NCBI GenBank assembly: GCA_017617295.1
Contig: JAFZWN010000077.1
Location: 1-33,625, forward strand
Reading direction: 5' to 3'
Origin: Clostridiales bacterium
Lineage (GTDB): Bacteria; Bacillota; Clostridia; Saccharofermentanales; Saccharofermentanaceae
Length of the DNA: 33,625 bases
Of the stretch, positions 23,120 through 30,686 are shown piece after piece; position 1 is the first letter of the stretch, and every line of letters begins with the position of its first letter. Below the pieces are notes generated by a model. The model saw nothing but the letters and a program-made list of their open reading frames with translations. It made no database searches and was not told where the DNA came from. The position numbers were made by a program, and so were the translations under genes.

Positions 23120-23183
23120 AGCTAATGTTTTTTGCTTGAAGCAACGAACTGGAAATCCGAAAATATCTGATGTAAAATAATTT

Positions 23184-23225
23184 AAGAGCAATGGCGCCGG
23201 TCTGTGGCGACCATGCTCTTTTTTT
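23184..23225 (+). terminator. Rho-independent terminator after methyltransferase gene
   Basis: AAGAGCA (23184-23190) pairs with TGCTCTT (23214-23220), supported by inner TGG/CCA pairs across a bulged A, and is followed by a run of T. Confidence 0.85.
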
Positions 23226-23246
23226 GTGTGGGAGAGAAGACCCCTG

Positions 23247-23255
23247 TGATATAAT
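23247..23255 (+). promoter_or_regulatory. Extended -10 promoter (TGATATAAT), near-leaderless
   Basis: TGA followed by TATAAT; its end lies only 10 bases before ATG 23266. Transcription would start about 4 bases before the start codon. No -35 and no Shine-Dalgarno sequence are seen. Confidence 0.6.
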
Positions 23256-23265
23256 CCTATCCGTA

Positions 23266-23835
23266 ATGGATATGTTTCTGTATCACTTTTTCGATAAGAG
23301 GTCAGGGCCGTTTAAGAGCCTGACTGCCATACCGCCGCAGGAGGCCGAAGCCGTTATCGGGAAGATAAGGGAAGAGCGCCCGGATTCGATGTGCTCGCAA
23401 AGAAACGATGACTATGTTGCCAGAAGGACCGGGTGCGAGGCCGTCTTAAGAAGGGAGTTCGCATCCAAGGGAGGCGTTCTGGAGATCAGCTCACCGCACT
23501 ATATGGTGGTGGAATACAGTCCCTGGCTCTATTCCTGGTACGAGCAGCCCGGCTTCATCAAGATCCCCGTCGAGGAGTTCGATCTTAAGACGGTTTCTTT
23601 TACGTACGGTGACTCGATGCCCACTTTCTCTGACAGGGTGAACGACGGAAAAGAGTACAGAAAGAAGCTGTATACATACGATGAGATATTGGATGTCATA
23701 GACAGATACGGCCTGCCGCAGGACTGGAACAACGACGGCAGATACGGCCCCGAGAGGTATATCGAAGCGCATGTCTGGAGCGATAGGGTCATAAACAAGT
23801 ATAAAGACTTATGGAACAAGGAGAATAAGATATGA
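23266..23835 (+). CDS. Conserved protein of unknown function
   Basis: A soluble 189-residue protein. Recognisable blocks are MFLYHFFDKRSGPFKSL at the start, SPHYMVVEYSPWLYSWY in the middle, the SFTYGDSMPTFS segment and GLPQDWNNDGRYGPERYIE near the end. I believe this pattern recurs in hypothetical proteins of Bacillota, but no function is known to me. There is no signal or membrane segment. An earlier frame opening at 23191 lies in the terminator; ATG 23266 (or 23272) is the realistic start, and no ribosome site precedes either. It overlaps the next gene by ATGA, so the unknown protein and the metallo-hydrolase are probably functionally linked. Confidence 0.7.
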   Translation: MDMFLYHFFDKRSGPFKSLTAIPPQEAEAVIGKIREERPDSMCSQRNDDYVARRTGCEAVLRREFASKGGVLEISSPHYMVVEYSPWLYSWYEQPGFIKIPVEEFDLKTVSFTYGDSMPTFSDRVNDGKEYRKKLYTYDEILDVIDRYGLPQDWNNDGRYGPERYIEAHVWSDRVINKYKDLWNKENKI

Positions 23836-24470
23836 ATATCGGGATAACACGTATCAAGGGCGGAACGGACAACTGCTATATAGTGTCGAAGGGAAAGGAC
23901 GCGATACTCTTTGATACGAGCAGCGGCGAGAGCTTCGGGATGGTAAAGGATGCCTGCAGCAAGTACGACCTAAAGCTCATAGTCCTTTCGCATACCCATT
24001 TCGATCATGCGGAAAATGCGGAAGCGCTGTCCAAACACTTCGGCGTGCCGGTCGCATACAGCGAGGAAGATGACGGGATATTCGACGATTATGCCGCGCA
24101 GCCGCTCAAGTCTTACGGGCTCGTGGGATTCGTCGTACTCAAGATGTCGCTGAAGGTATTAAGCCAGACCAAGGTAGCCCGCCCTTCCAACCGTTTCTTT
24201 ATCAAGGATGGCGATACATTCGCAGATTACGGGTTTCCGGAAGTCTCCGTTGTCGGGCTGCCGGGCCACACCAAAGGCTCGATAGGCCTTGCCGTGGAAG
24301 ATCACTCACTCCTTGTGGCGGACGCGCTCGATAACTGGATCAGGCCGGGCGTGGGCCATCTTTATTATGACAAGGACGTTTTGCGGCAGTCGGCAGCCAA
24401 GATCAGGTCGATGTGCCCGAGAAAGATCTGGTACGGCCACGGCAACCCTACCGATAAGTACACGCCGTAA
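23832..24470 (+). CDS. Metallo-beta-lactamase-fold hydrolase
   Basis: Binuclear zinc hydrolase of 212 residues. The metal-binding motif is HTHFDHAEN (His54, His56, Asp58, His59), followed by a GLPGHTKGS His ligand, the bridging Asp in LLVADALDN and the final His in WYGHGNP. The family covers glyoxalase II, lactonases, RNases and many others; the short, single-domain form resembles glyoxalase II-like thioester hydrolases, but substrate is not predictable. It is coupled to the unknown gene upstream by a 4-base overlap. Confidence 0.88.
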   Translation: MNIGITRIKGGTDNCYIVSKGKDAILFDTSSGESFGMVKDACSKYDLKLIVLSHTHFDHAENAEALSKHFGVPVAYSEEDDGIFDDYAAQPLKSYGLVGFVVLKMSLKVLSQTKVARPSNRFFIKDGDTFADYGFPEVSVVGLPGHTKGSIGLAVEDHSLLVADALDNWIRPGVGHLYYDKDVLRQSAAKIRSMCPRKIWYGHGNPTDKYTP

Positions 24471-24486
24471 GAATCCCAAATCTGAC

Positions 24487-24514
24487 ACAAAAAGACGAGA
24501 TAGTGTATCTTTTG
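24487..24514. promoter_or_regulatory. Degenerate second copy of the flavoprotein operator
   Basis: ACAAAAAGAC, then TGTAT and CTTTTG in the same order as in the larger inverted repeat 68 bases downstream (24555 onward). The resemblance suggests a paired, lower-affinity site. Confidence 0.35.
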
Positions 24515-24551
24515 CCGTGATCATTGATTTATGGGCCCCGGGATAATACCA

Positions 24552-24587
24552 TTTACAAAAAGACACAAATGTATAACTTTTTGTAAA
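24552..24587. promoter_or_regulatory. Perfect 11-bp inverted repeat before the flavoprotein gene
   Basis: TTTACAAAAAG (24552-24562) and CTTTTTGTAAA (24577-24587) are exact inverted copies separated by 14 bases. The right arm abuts the ribosome site GAGGT at 24588-24592. It could be a repressor operator or, in RNA, a hairpin that limits translation. Confidence 0.7.
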
Positions 24588-24600
24588 GAGGTCCGGCATC

Positions 24601-25266
24601 ATGAAGATAGTCATCATAAACGGAAGCCCGAGGGCGAACGGATTTACCGCCGCGATCCTGCGCGGGATCAAAAAGGAGCTTTTGAGTAAAGGCGCGCAGG
24701 TCAGCTATTACGATCTGGGAAAGCTTTCCCTGGCACAGTGCAGGGGATGCTGTGCATGCTATCGTACAGGCCGCTGCCATATAGATGACGATGCGGAGAT
24801 GATCTCCGACGCGATATCTAAGGCGGACGGGCTGGTGTTCGGAACTCCCACTTATGCGAGCAATGTCTCGGGCCTTATGAAGGTCCTGATCGACCGTGGG
24901 CACTTTGTCATAGAGCAGCTTTTGAAGGGAAGATACTGCGTGACCGTCGCTACGGGCGAAAACTACGGAAGCTCCGATGCAGGCAAGGTTCTGGACAAGC
25001 TGGTCCTTTATTCGGGCGGCCGCCTTGCCGACAGGATAGTCGTAAATGCGCCTTTTAACAGTGTTACAACGGAAGGCAGAAGCGGGATTGCCGAGCGATA
25101 CGGCGCCCGGGCGGCGGAAAAGCTCTTTAAAGCGATCGGGGAGCGGAAGGTATATCCGCTGCAGGCGGTCTTTCACAAGATCATATTCAATGCGGGGATA
25201 AAGCCCTTTGTGCATAAAAAAGGTGACAGCTACAAAGGAGTGATCGAAAAGTGGCAGGCGGGTTGA
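24601..25266 (+). CDS. Iron-sulfur flavoprotein / NADPH-dependent FMN reductase-like protein
   Basis: Flavodoxin-fold redox protein of 221 residues. The FMN phosphate loop is NGSPRANGFT at 7-16. A compact cysteine cluster, C47-x2-C50-x2-C53-x5-C59, matches the CX2CX2CX4-7C motif of iron-sulfur flavoproteins, so a 4Fe-4S centre is likely. VFGTPTYASNVSGLMKVLIDR is the isoalloxazine/dimer segment. Such proteins reduce quinones or oxygen species in anaerobes. Regulation by a redox-sensing repressor at the adjacent inverted repeat is plausible but not shown. Confidence 0.87.
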   Translation: MKIVIINGSPRANGFTAAILRGIKKELLSKGAQVSYYDLGKLSLAQCRGCCACYRTGRCHIDDDAEMISDAISKADGLVFGTPTYASNVSGLMKVLIDRGHFVIEQLLKGRYCVTVATGENYGSSDAGKVLDKLVLYSGGRLADRIVVNAPFNSVTTEGRSGIAERYGARAAEKLFKAIGERKVYPLQAVFHKIIFNAGIKPFVHKKGDSYKGVIEKWQAG

Positions 25267-25303
25267 ACTGATACTTCCTGCCCGAAGTCCGGCCCTCTTG
25301 GTT

Positions 25304-25309
25304 TATAAT
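25304..25309 (+). promoter_or_regulatory. -10 box TATAAT upstream of GrpB gene
   Basis: Perfect TATAAT about 32 bases before ATG 25342, with AAGGAGG between them. No clear -35. Confidence 0.5.
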
Positions 25310-25341
25310 ATAACGAACCGAATGGATAAAAGGAGGCATGT

Positions 25342-25860
25342 ATGGCGGGAAAGCGCGTAGTGGTATGTCCTTACGATGAGGGATGGAAGAAGGATTTTGA
25401 GGATATAAGGGCGGAACTTGGCGCGGCTCTTACGGGCAAGGAAGTCAGCATCGAGCACGTCGGGAGTACTTCCGTGGAAGGCCTGTCGGCCAAGCCCGTC
25501 ATAGATATCGACATCGTGATAAGCGATAAGAGCGCATTTGACGGTGTAAAGAAGGCGCTTGAGGGCATCGGATATGCCCACGAGGGCGACCTGGGGATAC
25601 CGGGCCGGGAGGCATTCAAATACGAGGGGAAGGATCATCTTCGAAAGCACCATCTCTATGTTTGTGCGGCCGATGCGGAAGAACTTAGAAGGCACATCTG
25701 CTTCAGAGACTACTTAAGAAGCCACCCTGAAGCCGTCAGGGAATACAGCCGCGTGAAGGAAGAAGGCGCGGCTCTGTATCCGTATGATATCGATGCTTAT
25801 ATCAGGCACAAGGCACCATTTATCGAAGGGATATACAAAGAACTGGGGCTTCCAACTTGA
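25342..25860 (+). CDS. GrpB family protein (UPF0157)
   Basis: Nucleotidyltransferase-like small protein of 172 residues. The family signature EHVGSTSVEGLSAKPVIDIDI is at 38-58, with Asp55 and Asp57 as probable metal ligands, and a later HHLYVCAADAEEL plus RHICFRDYLRSHPE completes the pattern. GrpB proteins share the NTase fold; function is poorly established, though some are reported near CoA-biosynthesis enzymes. It is preceded by its own -10 and ribosome site AAGGAGG and followed by an independently promoted membrane protein gene. Confidence 0.9.
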   Translation: MAGKRVVVCPYDEGWKKDFEDIRAELGAALTGKEVSIEHVGSTSVEGLSAKPVIDIDIVISDKSAFDGVKKALEGIGYAHEGDLGIPGREAFKYEGKDHLRKHHLYVCAADAEELRRHICFRDYLRSHPEAVREYSRVKEEGAALYPYDIDAYIRHKAPFIEGIYKELGLPT

Positions 25861-25877
25861 TGCCTTTACGAAAGAAG

Positions 25878-25886
25878 TGATACAAT
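25878..25886 (+). promoter_or_regulatory. Extended -10 promoter (TGATACAAT)
   Basis: TGA followed by TACAAT, 26 bases before ATG 25912. CGGAGGGG gives the ribosome site. Confidence 0.55.
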
Positions 25887-25911
25887 CTACCATATTTGTT
25901 CGGAGGGGCAT

Positions 25912-27498
25912 ATGAAGAAAAAGTCATTGGCGACGTATATCCTGTTCGCTCTATTTATCCTTCAGTTTCTTGCTATAGCTTTTTTTAATCTTACCCAGCT
26001 GGATAAACACATCGGTATAGATACATCCACGTATTTTTTTCAGACGATAGAAACATGGAGACAGAAGAGCCTGATCCTCTCGGACTGGGAGTACCAGACG
26101 ACATTTGCCATAGATTCACCCGTTCCTCTGGCGGCGCTTTTTTACGGGATATGCGGTAATGTATTCATTGCATACGGACTGGCCAATACTATTCTTTCAG
26201 GTGTTTTCCTGTTTGTTCTCTTCAGGCTCATCAGATACTTTAAGATGTCGGACGAGGCAATGCTCATAGTCCTGAACCTGGCTGAATGTCTTCATTTTTC
26301 CGATTTTTTCGATAATTACAATTCTCTGGAATACGGAAGTGTCCTTCTTATCCAAAACGGAGCCTATGTCGTAAAAACGATAATAGCCCTTCTTATCATC
26401 CTGTCCGCTGTTACCTTTATCGAAAACAAAAAGAACATACCGCTTCTCTGCGTTACCGGTGTTCTGGTATTTATATGCAGCATGTCCAGCGGATTCTGGC
26501 TGTTTGCCACAGTCATCGTTCCCATGATCTTATGGAGAGTCATAAAAAAGGCTCTTGAAAAGAACTGGATCGGGATCTTTAAAGATAAGATCTTCATATT
26601 CCTTGCCGCACTGGTCTTTGTTTCTTTCGCCGGGCAGTATGTGATGGTGGTCTGCCTGGATCATCTTACTATCGATTCGACCATGAATATGGTGACACTG
26701 GAGACATTCTGGGATAACATTCATGCAGTGGTATTGGGATATCTGGAACTGACCGGATCACTTCCTCTTCACGAGACTTCCGTTCTGTCTTCTGACGGGA
26801 TCATGATGTGTATGTATCTTACCGTAGCCGTTATAACGATAGTTGCCGTTATCCGGTATATAAAGAAGATCGCAGAAGATGAGAAAGTTCAGAGCCTCTA
26901 TTCCGTAATGTTCGGAAATATCGCTTTGTATCTGATCTGTAATACATTGCTTGGCGCGCGGTTCTTTGAAGTAAGATATCTTGTAGTCTTTTACCTTCTG
27001 GCAACGATAATACTGGGCAGATTTATCGATTCCGATATGTTTGAGAGATTCGGCCGCAGGCAGATGCTCGCCCTGATCACCGTAACCTTATTTGCACTTA
27101 ATCTGTATTCCGATCTGCTCTATTATAACAAGACTATAAACAACGCAAGGCTTAACGGGATAATCGCTTCCGTGAAGCAATGTGATGTTGATACGGTATA
27201 TTTTTACGGTCTGTCAAATATCGTATATGCCCGCGATCTCCGTGCGCTGGACAGTGACAATGTCTATAAGCTCGTAATAGATGACTATTATGTCTATCAC
27301 TGGGGCGACACTCTGCGAAACGATGACTGGATGACCGGAAGCAGGAAGCTCATAATCTACGACCCTGCCGGAGAAACCGATCTTCCGGCACATGTCCTCG
27401 AGGGATCCACGGTGTATTCTGAAGATATCGAAGGATATGTCTTTCTTCTGTATGACGGAGCCATTCCGGAATTTAACCACGATTACATAATGTATTGA
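25912..27498 (+). CDS. Polytopic membrane protein, GT-C glycosyltransferase-like
   Basis: A 528-residue protein with about ten hydrophobic helices from residue 8 to about 410, then a soluble tail of about 110 residues containing several YDP/DxD-like turns. The first extracytoplasmic loop contains HIGIDTSTYFFQT and SDWEYQTTFAIDSPVP, resembling the acidic first loop of GT-C lipid-dependent glycosyltransferases, where an Asp binds the metal. The family is not confirmed. It is monocistronic under an extended -10 promoter. A generic membrane protein of surface-polymer synthesis is the alternative. Confidence 0.6.
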   Translation: MKKKSLATYILFALFILQFLAIAFFNLTQLDKHIGIDTSTYFFQTIETWRQKSLILSDWEYQTTFAIDSPVPLAALFYGICGNVFIAYGLANTILSGVFLFVLFRLIRYFKMSDEAMLIVLNLAECLHFSDFFDNYNSLEYGSVLLIQNGAYVVKTIIALLIILSAVTFIENKKNIPLLCVTGVLVFICSMSSGFWLFATVIVPMILWRVIKKALEKNWIGIFKDKIFIFLAALVFVSFAGQYVMVVCLDHLTIDSTMNMVTLETFWDNIHAVVLGYLELTGSLPLHETSVLSSDGIMMCMYLTVAVITIVAVIRYIKKIAEDEKVQSLYSVMFGNIALYLICNTLLGARFFEVRYLVVFYLLATIILGRFIDSDMFERFGRRQMLALITVTLFALNLYSDLLYYNKTINNARLNGIIASVKQCDVDTVYFYGLSNIVYARDLRALDSDNVYKLVIDDYYVYHWGDTLRNDDWMTGSRKLIIYDPAGETDLPAHVLEGSTVYSEDIEGYVFLLYDGAIPEFNHDYIMY

Positions 27499-27500
27499 TC

Positions 27501-27528
27501 TGCATCTTACCGCCTCATTTTGCATCTT
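27501..27528. promoter_or_regulatory. Direct repeat TGCATCTT, candidate LytTR site
   Basis: TGCATCTT at 27501-27508 and 27521-27528, 12 bases between copies, start-to-start 20. LytTR proteins bind two direct repeats separated by about two helical turns, and a LytTR gene is in the operon that begins at 27604. The actual consensus is not matched closely, so this is tentative. Confidence 0.35.
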
Positions 27529-27569
27529 GTCCGCTGATGCGTTGAAGTGCGGCTGCTACAGCCATATAT

Positions 27570-27600
27570 TCATCTCAGAAAGAGCGAAAGGCGGAGATGA
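27570..27600 (+). promoter_or_regulatory. Hairpin covering the ribosome site of the hydrolase gene
   Basis: TCATCTC (27570-27576) is complementary to GAGATGA (27594-27600), which includes the end of the GGCGGAG ribosome site, just before ATG 27604. It may restrict translation initiation. Confidence 0.35.
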
Positions 27601-27603
27601 GAT

Positions 27604-28950
27604 ATGGCATTATTACTTCTTATCATACTTACGGCAACAGAACTCGGATTTACGGTCTTCGGGTTTACGGCTAAGGATACAAAAAAGGAATGGACACTTA
27701 AGAGGGTCATCGTAACGGCAGCGCAGATAATAATATATCTTCTGATGCTGGTTCTGCCCGGGATAGACGCGGGTTTCAGGTTCAAAGGGCTTATTGTCTG
27801 CCTGTTTATAAGACTTGCCGCGGCCGGGATCTTTTGGATCTGTAACAGAAGGGATCAAAAGATCAAGAAGAAGGGCGCGATGGCCGCAGGGGCTGTTCTT
27901 AGCATCATACTTATCGCATCCTCCATGGCTCCGGCGTTTCTTTTCTCCGACTATAACGGAAGGCCTCTTACCGGTGAATATAATGTGCTTCAGGCGCAGA
28001 CGATCCTGATCGACAGATCGCGGATCGAGGAGTTCGAGACCGACGGATCCTTCCGTGAAGTTCCCGTTCATTTCTTCTATCCCGAAGGATGTGAAGAAAA
28101 GCTTCCACTCATAATATTCAGTCACGGCGCTTTCGGATACTATCAGAGCAATGAATCGACGTTTATGGAACTCGCGAGTAACGGCTATGTAGTAGCCAGT
28201 ATCGAACATCCTTATCATTCTCTTTTCACGAAGGATACAAACGGCAGACTGATAACCGTTGACCCCGGTTTCTTTAACGATGCGCTGACGATCGGAAACA
28301 GCGACGATGAGTATACGGAAGAGGAGATCTTTGCTTATACTTCCGTGTGGATGAAGATCCGTCTGGACGACATGAACTTCGCCATAGATACGCTTAAGGA
28401 GGCTTCAGAAAACGGAATCACGGATGTGTTCTTCGAGCCGGACAGAAATGTCATCGATGCGGTTTCGCTTATAGATGATTCGAGGATCGGACTGATCGGT
28501 CATTCGATGGGCGGCGCGACGGCCGTAACCTGCGGAAGAAGAGACGATATATCTGCCGTAGTGGATCTTGACGGAACGATGCTGGGAGAGATCCTGGGTG
28601 CTGCCGGAAACGAAGACATCATCAACACAGAGCCCTATACCACACCTCTTTTAAACTTTGAGAAAGAGGATCATCACGAAGGCAGGACAGAGTATGAAAG
28701 AGAAGGCATCACCTATGTGAATTCAGTGATACTCGGCGGTGCAGAGGAAGCCTTCAACACATATTTTACCGGAGCGGAGCACATGGACTTTACCGACCTG
28801 CCGCTTTTCTCCCCCGTCCTGGCAGGAAGCCTCGGTTCGGGCGATGTCGACCACGAGGCGATGATCGACACGGTAAATGGTATTGTCGTCAGATTTTTTG
28901 ATTGTTATCTTAAAGGAGAAGGTACTTTTACCGTAAACGAATGTTATTGA
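27604..28950 (+). CDS. Membrane-anchored alpha/beta hydrolase (PAF-acetylhydrolase-like)
   Basis: A 448-residue protein. Three to four hydrophobic helices (about 1-20, 35-55, 60-80, 92-113) anchor a hydrolase domain from about 150. The oxyanion region is SHGAFGYY (173-180), the nucleophile elbow GHSMGG (299-304, Ser301), an Asp at 321/323 in VVDLDG and His393 in AEHMDF. The SHG...GHSMGG...LDG order is that of type II platelet-activating-factor acetylhydrolases and dienelactone-like esterases. It lies 7 bases before a LytTR gene and with DUF3021 forms one operon; a lipid- or ester-stress response is conceivable but not demonstrated. Confidence 0.83.
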   Translation: MALLLLIILTATELGFTVFGFTAKDTKKEWTLKRVIVTAAQIIIYLLMLVLPGIDAGFRFKGLIVCLFIRLAAAGIFWICNRRDQKIKKKGAMAAGAVLSIILIASSMAPAFLFSDYNGRPLTGEYNVLQAQTILIDRSRIEEFETDGSFREVPVHFFYPEGCEEKLPLIIFSHGAFGYYQSNESTFMELASNGYVVASIEHPYHSLFTKDTNGRLITVDPGFFNDALTIGNSDDEYTEEEIFAYTSVWMKIRLDDMNFAIDTLKEASENGITDVFFEPDRNVIDAVSLIDDSRIGLIGHSMGGATAVTCGRRDDISAVVDLDGTMLGEILGAAGNEDIINTEPYTTPLLNFEKEDHHEGRTEYEREGITYVNSVILGGAEEAFNTYFTGAEHMDFTDLPLFSPVLAGSLGSGDVDHEAMIDTVNGIVVRFFDCYLKGEGTFTVNECY

Positions 28951-28957
28951 GGTCGTT

Positions 28958-29404
28958 ATGGAAATAACAGTAAAGAAGATAGGCGCGGAGCAAAAGGAAT
29001 ATATCGAGATCGGCTGTCACAAAAAGGATGAGCGGATAAACGAGATCGTCAGGTTTATCAGGTCGCGCCGGGGGATACTGACGGGAACAAAGGATAACCG
29101 GCGGTACAGTATCGCGCTGCCGGACATCCTCTATATCGAGGCGGTCGACGAGAAGACCTTTATATATCTGGAGAAGGACTGCTACGAATCGGGGCGGAGG
29201 CTCTATGAATTCGAAGAGGTGCTATCGGGCAGGAGCTTCGCCAGGATATCGAAGTCGGTCATTGTAAATCTAATGAAGATCGATTCGATACGCCCGTCCC
29301 TGAACGGAAGATTCTCGTGTCTTTTAAGAAACGGTGAGCAGGTCATCATCTCGCGTAAATACGTTCCGGACATAAGGGAAAAGCTCAGAGGAGGCGCAAT
29401 ATGA
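28958..29404 (+). CDS. LytTR-family DNA-binding regulator
   Basis: Stand-alone LytTR transcription factor of 148 residues with a short N-terminal strand region. The LytTR domain is at about 45-145, with the typical IALPDILYIEAVDEKTFIYL, SFARISKSVIVNLMKID and ISRKYVPDIREKL segments. There is no receiver domain. It overlaps the DUF3021 gene by ATGA at 29401. Stand-alone LytTR proteins are often held by a partner membrane protein, as in HdrRM/BrsRM systems, so the DUF3021 protein may be its inhibitor. Binding to TGCATCTT repeats at 27501 would make it self-regulating. Confidence 0.93.
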   Translation: MEITVKKIGAEQKEYIEIGCHKKDERINEIVRFIRSRRGILTGTKDNRRYSIALPDILYIEAVDEKTFIYLEKDCYESGRRLYEFEEVLSGRSFARISKSVIVNLMKIDSIRPSLNGRFSCLLRNGEQVIISRKYVPDIREKLRGGAI

Positions 29405-29844
29405 AAGATCATATAAAAGAGACACTGGGTATATTCTTTATAGCCGTCACGCTCATAGATGCGGCTATGTTCATATTGGGGATGATGCTGCAGCCTGACA
29501 TGCAGTTTGGCTATGAGGCTTTCGTTTATCCGCTGATATACGGAGCGATCGGCTGCATCCCGAGCCTGATCTTTTACACCAAAAAAGAGATGACATTTAA
29601 GCAGGCTCTTGTAAGGGACCTTCTCCAGATGTTCATGATCGCGGGACTTATTGTAGGCGTAATGTTCGGCAGCATCAAACTGACATCCGACACCCTTCCG
29701 CAGTTCATCGGAGTCGTAATAAGCATCGTGATAATATATATCCTTGTCAATGTTATCGGCTGGGTCTTTGATATGAAGACCGCAGTAAAGATGACCGAAG
29801 ATCTTAAGAAATACCAGGAAAAGATAACGGAAGAGAACGCATAA
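29401..29844 (+). CDS. DUF3021 membrane protein, likely partner of the LytTR regulator
   Basis: A 147-residue protein with four hydrophobic helices (about 10-32, 40-58, 70-94 and 98-122) and a charged cytoplasmic end (DLKKYQEKITEEN). Size, topology and position immediately after a LytTR gene match DUF3021 proteins, which are regularly paired with LytTR regulators. It probably keeps the regulator inactive until a membrane signal releases it; this is inference from analogous systems. Confidence 0.88.
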   Translation: MKDHIKETLGIFFIAVTLIDAAMFILGMMLQPDMQFGYEAFVYPLIYGAIGCIPSLIFYTKKEMTFKQALVRDLLQMFMIAGLIVGVMFGSIKLTSDTLPQFIGVVISIVIIYILVNVIGWVFDMKTAVKMTEDLKKYQEKITEENA

Positions 29845-29854
29845 GGATAAATGA

Positions 29855-29863
29855 TGGTATAAT
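29855..29863 (+). promoter_or_regulatory. Extended -10 promoter (TGGTATAAT)
   Basis: TGG followed by TATAAT; transcription is expected near 29870, about 52 bases before the lipoprotein ATG. No -35 is evident. Confidence 0.6.
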
Positions 29864-29870
29864 AGAGGGC

Positions 29871-29890
29871 GGTCGGAGGGGACTCCGGCC
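29871..29890 (+). promoter_or_regulatory. 5'-terminal hairpin with GNRA-type loop
   Basis: GGTCGGAG (29871-29878) pairs with CTCCGGCC (29883-29890), one G-T pair, closing a GGGA tetraloop of GNRA form. It starts where the transcript is predicted to begin, a placement known to stabilise mRNA ends. Confidence 0.5.
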
Positions 29891-29921
29891 GGCAGACATA
29901 TATTTATCTGAGGGGTGGATA

Positions 29922-30680
29922 ATGAGAAAAAGCTTTTTGGCGGCAGTACTGCCGGTATTGATGCTGTTTATGACATCGTGTCATGTGAGCTTTCATTTTC
30001 CTCCGGAAACATCTTCCGGATCCGGGAGTATTCCCGAACAGCTGACCGCGGAGGATTTTGTCCTTCATAATCCATACGGGCTGGAGTACATAATGATATC
30101 CGAGAACGGGGAAGACGTTCCGTATTATGTCATCAGCACCGATTATGACGGCAATGTGCTGCTTCTTCGAAAGGAGGTTCTTCCCGAGCCGATGCCGTAT
30201 TCGTATGAGGAGGCGATCTATAATACGGGAGTTACCTATTATCCCGGGAGTGCGGTCGATCAGTATCTGAGCGATGAGTTCCCGGGGAGGCTTTCTGACG
30301 GGCTTTCCGCGGATCTGGCCGTCAGTGATGTTCCCGTGTATACCATAGATTCCGTGAGGGGTGCCGGGGATATGCAGATCGAGACCATACCGAGGAGCAT
30401 ATTTGTCCTTTCGGGTTCCGAGGTGGGGCTTAATGTGTATCATCAGATCAGAGACGGAGAGACTGTCGATAACATAGAGGAGATAAATGCAGAAGAACTG
30501 AACTGGACACGTACATCGTATTTTCTTGAGGATGATGTGCGCGTATTTGTAAACAGCAATGAAAGTTACGGCGGCGAAGGGGTATCGGAGTGTCATTATA
30601 TAAGACCCGCGATAACGATCCCGTCCGGAATGAATGTAATTGAAGACAACGGAGTCTACAGACTCGAATGTGAGAGGTAA
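29922..30680 (+). CDS. DUF6273-like lipoprotein
   Basis: A 252-residue lipoprotein with lipobox MTSC (Cys20). Residues about 65-240 follow the DUF6273 pattern: YVISTDYDGNVLLLRKEVL at the start, SAVDQYLSDEF, RSIFVLSGSEVGL, NWTRTSYF and a final CHYIRPAITI block, which resembles the C-type-lectin-like sugar-binding domains that DUF6273 proteins are thought to have. GAGGGGTGG precedes ATG. The following GNAT gene starts 6 bases later, so they are cotranscribed. Confidence 0.75.
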   Translation: MRKSFLAAVLPVLMLFMTSCHVSFHFPPETSSGSGSIPEQLTAEDFVLHNPYGLEYIMISENGEDVPYYVISTDYDGNVLLLRKEVLPEPMPYSYEEAIYNTGVTYYPGSAVDQYLSDEFPGRLSDGLSADLAVSDVPVYTIDSVRGAGDMQIETIPRSIFVLSGSEVGLNVYHQIRDGETVDNIEEINAEELNWTRTSYFLEDDVRVFVNSNESYGGEGVSECHYIRPAITIPSGMNVIEDNGVYRLECER

Positions 30681-30686
30681 AAGACT

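Noticed and set aside
23191..23265. Earlier start of the unknown gene
   Set aside because: It begins inside the terminator hairpin and precedes the -10 box, so it would not be on the mRNA.
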